64,000 nt of DNA, taken from contig OZ037765.1 in assembly GCA_964035545.1 (NCBI GenBank), positions 32,425,004 to 32,489,003 on the forward strand, read 5' to 3'. The notes beneath the pieces are model-generated. The model was given only the letters and a program-made list of their open reading frames with translations. It was not told the DNA's origin and did not search any database. Positions 61,183-64,000 of this stretch are shown here, one piece after another (position 1 is the stretch's first letter; every line of letters begins with the position of its first letter). The DNA comes from Bugula neritina (taxonomy: Eukaryota; Bryozoa; Gymnolaemata; Cheilostomatida; Bugulidae). Both the position numbers and the translations under genes were made by a program.

Positions 61183-62346
61183 CAACCAGTTTATACACTA
61201 ACACAATTCGTGATACGATGACCGTTTTTGTAAATAAATTTATATATCTGTGTTTCAGTGTGTTTTTAATAAAAGTAAAAAACTCAGTTTTGGCTCATTT
61301 TCAAATCTTCTGCATTTGCTAAAATATAGCTGATAACGAGACTCAAATTTATTGATTCTAAATAGTGCAAACTATATTATGCAGAAAATAAATCCTATGT
61401 TTACTAAAAGCTAAAAGAATCACCTCATAATACCATTTATTTCTCTACATTGTATATTGAATGATATATTTAGAGTGTGAAAAGCACTATTGGTTATTAT
61501 CAGGTTTTTCAACAAAAGTGATGCTGACAAAATGATTTTCTAAAGCAGCAGTGTTTTTGGACATTAAGGCAATGACTTTGGAGTTGTCTCCACACAATAA
61601 AATTGGACTTTTCTGCAGTTGTTTTGCTGTTGGATATTTTTAATAGAGCAACAAATTGAATTTGGTGCAGAAGATAATTTACAGATTTGTCAGTTAGTCT
61701 TGGGCATTATAGTGTACACCAGATATATTGTTTATTGAGTGATATAGTTGTATTCTTCAGTATTTCTATGTTGACCGTCATCTTTTACAGAAAGCCAACA
61801 TTTGAAGCGGGTTTTTTTATTCTTTCACTGAGTTAAATGTTCTTTTGCAGTAATCAATAAATCTGGTCAACAGTGCATTTGCCATAAGCATCGTTTGTCC
61901 AACTTTATTTCCTTTGAAGTTCTTAGTCATACTCAAACTCAAAAAGAAGTTCTTAACAATACTCAAACTCGAAATAAAAACAAAAGCAGCGTGAATTTAT
62001 TATGACAAAACAATAAAATAGTTTACAAGAAGACTAGAAAATACATATCAAAATAGTAATAAATACAAAAATCAAACTTGAGCAATCTTGTAATGCGTTT
62101 GCATACATTGCATGAATAGAAAATACTCTTCAGTGCACTTTTGTAGCAAGGTGTTCATTCACATTGTGCCATAGCATTCTCATACCAACAGAGGTCTGCG
62201 TGTATAGCCGTATATAGTGAATTATTAGTCATTTGGGATTTGAAAAATAAATCGTAGCTCACCATTTCTTTTGCATGCTCAACAATCAGCATTGCAATTG
62301 GATAATGGTATTTTCACTCACTGAGTCTTGTTGGGCGAATTTTAAA
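61183..62346. other. Convergent 3' region between NOP16 and the THEG-repeat gene
   Basis: AT-rich sequence with the NOP16 poly(A) signal at its left end. A near-duplicate of about 30 bp occurs at 61917-61975 (gttcttagtcatactcaaactc / gttcttaacaatactcaaactc). I see no gene. Confidence 0.5.
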
Positions 62347-63293
62347 TTATCTTACGATAGGCTGGGCCAACTCACCTATTCGAGGTGGGCAATAAGCATT
62401 TAGGGCTGTTCTACTGATGATGAAAGCGTGAGGGTTGAACTGAACGGAATCCATTGTCTGTCTTATAATAGGAACTGCCAACTCTTTGGTCCTGGAGCTA
62501 GCCAATGCATTCTTAGCATTGCGAGTGACAACGCGAATTAATTTAGGGAGCTTTTCCGACCCGGCCCCATAATCAAAGTTGAAATGATAGCCTTCATATA
62601 GAGGTTTACTTCTAGCTAGCTCAAGAGTACGCGGGGAAGCTGTGGCTTTTCTAGCATTACGAGACACCTAGAACCAGAAACATTAAAATAATAAATAAAA
62701 TGTCTGATACATCCAGAAGTAAAGTTTTCAGCGCTACTAGTTCTTTGTTTGCATCTTAAGTTGCCATGACAACGAAGACTGTGGGCAGTTAGCTTTATGC
62801 TTCAAAAGGTAAAAATAAGTTTAGCCGTAAAACAAATATGCTTTTGCCCACTATAATCATTGCTGAACGCAGTTTTTTCAGGCCTGAGCGCATACATGGC
62901 TCACACAAAATTTACCGAAAATATACCAACACATCTTCAAAAAAAATGCTGAAAACTTATTATAAGATGCTGGTGCTATAGTTGTTGTACGTATGGAAGT
63001 GTAAACCCACTGGTGGTTGTCTACCAGCTTTTCTTACCTCCCAGAGAGCCTCTCGGAATAGTTTATCAGACCTTTCCTTTGCTTTAGCCAACTCGTCTAC
63101 ACGATCTGAACACCTGGCAGACTTAGCTCCAGGAGCTAGGAGATTGGGTAAGGGACGCTCTGGCTGGTAGTCACTGTGATACTCCTTGTGTCTAGCTAGA
63201 GTGTTGGTCTTCGGTCTTTCTTCAGCTGATTGCGCTGCACTGCCTACTGGCCAAATTGGACTCTCTCGTCCACAACTGTACGTGTATTGATCT
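62347..63293 (-). CDS. THEG-repeat (sperm microtubule-associated) protein, 3' part, two last exons
   Basis: Minus-strand coding exons: 63293-63038 (256 nt) and 62667-62347 (321 nt, stop at 62347). Upstream exons lie at higher coordinates, probably beyond the window. The visible sequence starts DQYTYSCGRESPIWPVG and then has spaced repeats of the THEG type (R-x-x-x-LA): SDRVDELAKAKERS, SPRTLELARSKPL, SSRTKELAVPII, PPRIGELAQPIVR. Each is preceded by an aromatic or VSRNARKA/ISRTALNA-type strand. The THEG/SPMAP2 family in mammals comprises testis proteins that sit in or on the sperm axonemal doublet microtubules. Paralogy (THEG versus THEG-like) cannot be decided from these exons. Confidence 0.8.
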
Positions 63294-64000
63294 CTAGAAA
63301 TATTATATGCAAATGCGGATGATTTCTAAAGTGTTAAAGCAGCACACGGAGTTTTGTGTGTTGAGGCTTGAAAGATGCTTGGCTCTAACTTGAAATATTG
63401 CATCAAAAATGTTGATGTTTGCTCAACTTAGGTTTACATGATTTATAAACTTTAATTTGATGCTTGGGTACAAATTTTACAATCAAACAACTTTTCAAAC
63501 AATACACTCAACCAGAACTAGCCTCTTCACAAAACCTACAGCTGGATAGCTTGGTGTTACCATGACAACTGGTATAAGCTACAGACCATAAGAGTATTTT
63601 TATGAACCACTTAGTAGCTTTGAATAGACTTCAATACACTTCTTGCATAATTGTGATTTTTGTACAGCTCAGTTTTCTGTCGGTCAATTATTTTATACTC
63701 TGAATTACTAAACAGAATTATTGAGCAAATCAGCGCCTGACTTATAATTTGAAATAATTTAGTGCATTATAAGCAGTTATTTAATTTAAATATGGCCATA
63801 TCTAGTTCGTGAATCTAGATCTAGTTAAAGTTGCACTATCAATCAATAATTTTCCAATTTCTTTCAGTTATACATGTATAATAATAACTTATATATGAGA
63901 TATCATGGCTCCAAGCACACATCTGTTAGTGTTGTGCAATAATTCTCATCATTATTGACTTTCTAATTGCTACTTTTGCTCTACCTGGTTTTACTAAATT
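63294..64000. other. Intron or upstream sequence of the THEG-repeat gene
   Basis: No further exon was recognised on the minus strand. The acceptor at 63294-63300 (tttctag on the minus strand) requires at least one more 5' exon outside or hidden here. Confidence 0.5.

Overview
The window is AT-rich animal nuclear DNA. It has multi-exon genes with GT-AG introns, long (TA)n and (CA)n tracts, tRNA-derived SINEs and cut-and-paste transposons. The conserved genes (SMN, SERF, NOP16, a LolA-like membrane protein, a THEG-repeat protein) show it is a metazoan. The secreted PAN-like/'SSW' family in the left half resembles proteins I know mainly from molluscs and other lophotrochozoans, so a mollusc or close relative is my best guess. 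This is an inference; no species marker is present.

Layout. Positions 1-34,220 hold a tandem array of one secreted-protein gene, all on the + strand. The last exon of a copy lying to the left is at 32-75. Three complete, apparently intact copies of 8 coding exons each follow: 2556-11394, 16590-26523 and 29106-34220. An orphan last exon sits at 14304-14347. Internal exon lengths are almost identical in all three (163/166, 166, 110, 197, 173, 191 and 44 nt after a 156-159 nt signal-peptide exon). The introns carry different mobile elements in each copy: SINEs, a 3.3 kb Academ-like DNA transposon with an empty-site allele in the sister copy, and a TTAA-flanked MITE. Positions 34,221-37,162 are gene-poor and contain a perfect 107 bp palindrome.

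Positions 37,163-63,293 hold single-copy conserved genes: SMN (+), a convergent SERF gene (-) whose first coding exon has only 7 coding bases, a 15-exon LolA-like type I membrane protein (+), a small one-pass membrane protein (+), NOP16 (+) and the 3' part of a THEG-repeat gene (-). An intron of the LolA-like gene contains a (TA)n-bounded repeat that carries a complete minimal hammerhead ribozyme on the minus strand.

The genes do not form an operon or pathway. SMN (snRNP assembly), NOP16 (ribosome biogenesis) and SERF are housekeeping genes. The array genes look like a fast-evolving secreted family that exchanges sequence by gene conversion. Coding joins were worked out by hand from splice sites, reading phase and comparison between paralogs, and no transcript evidence was available.
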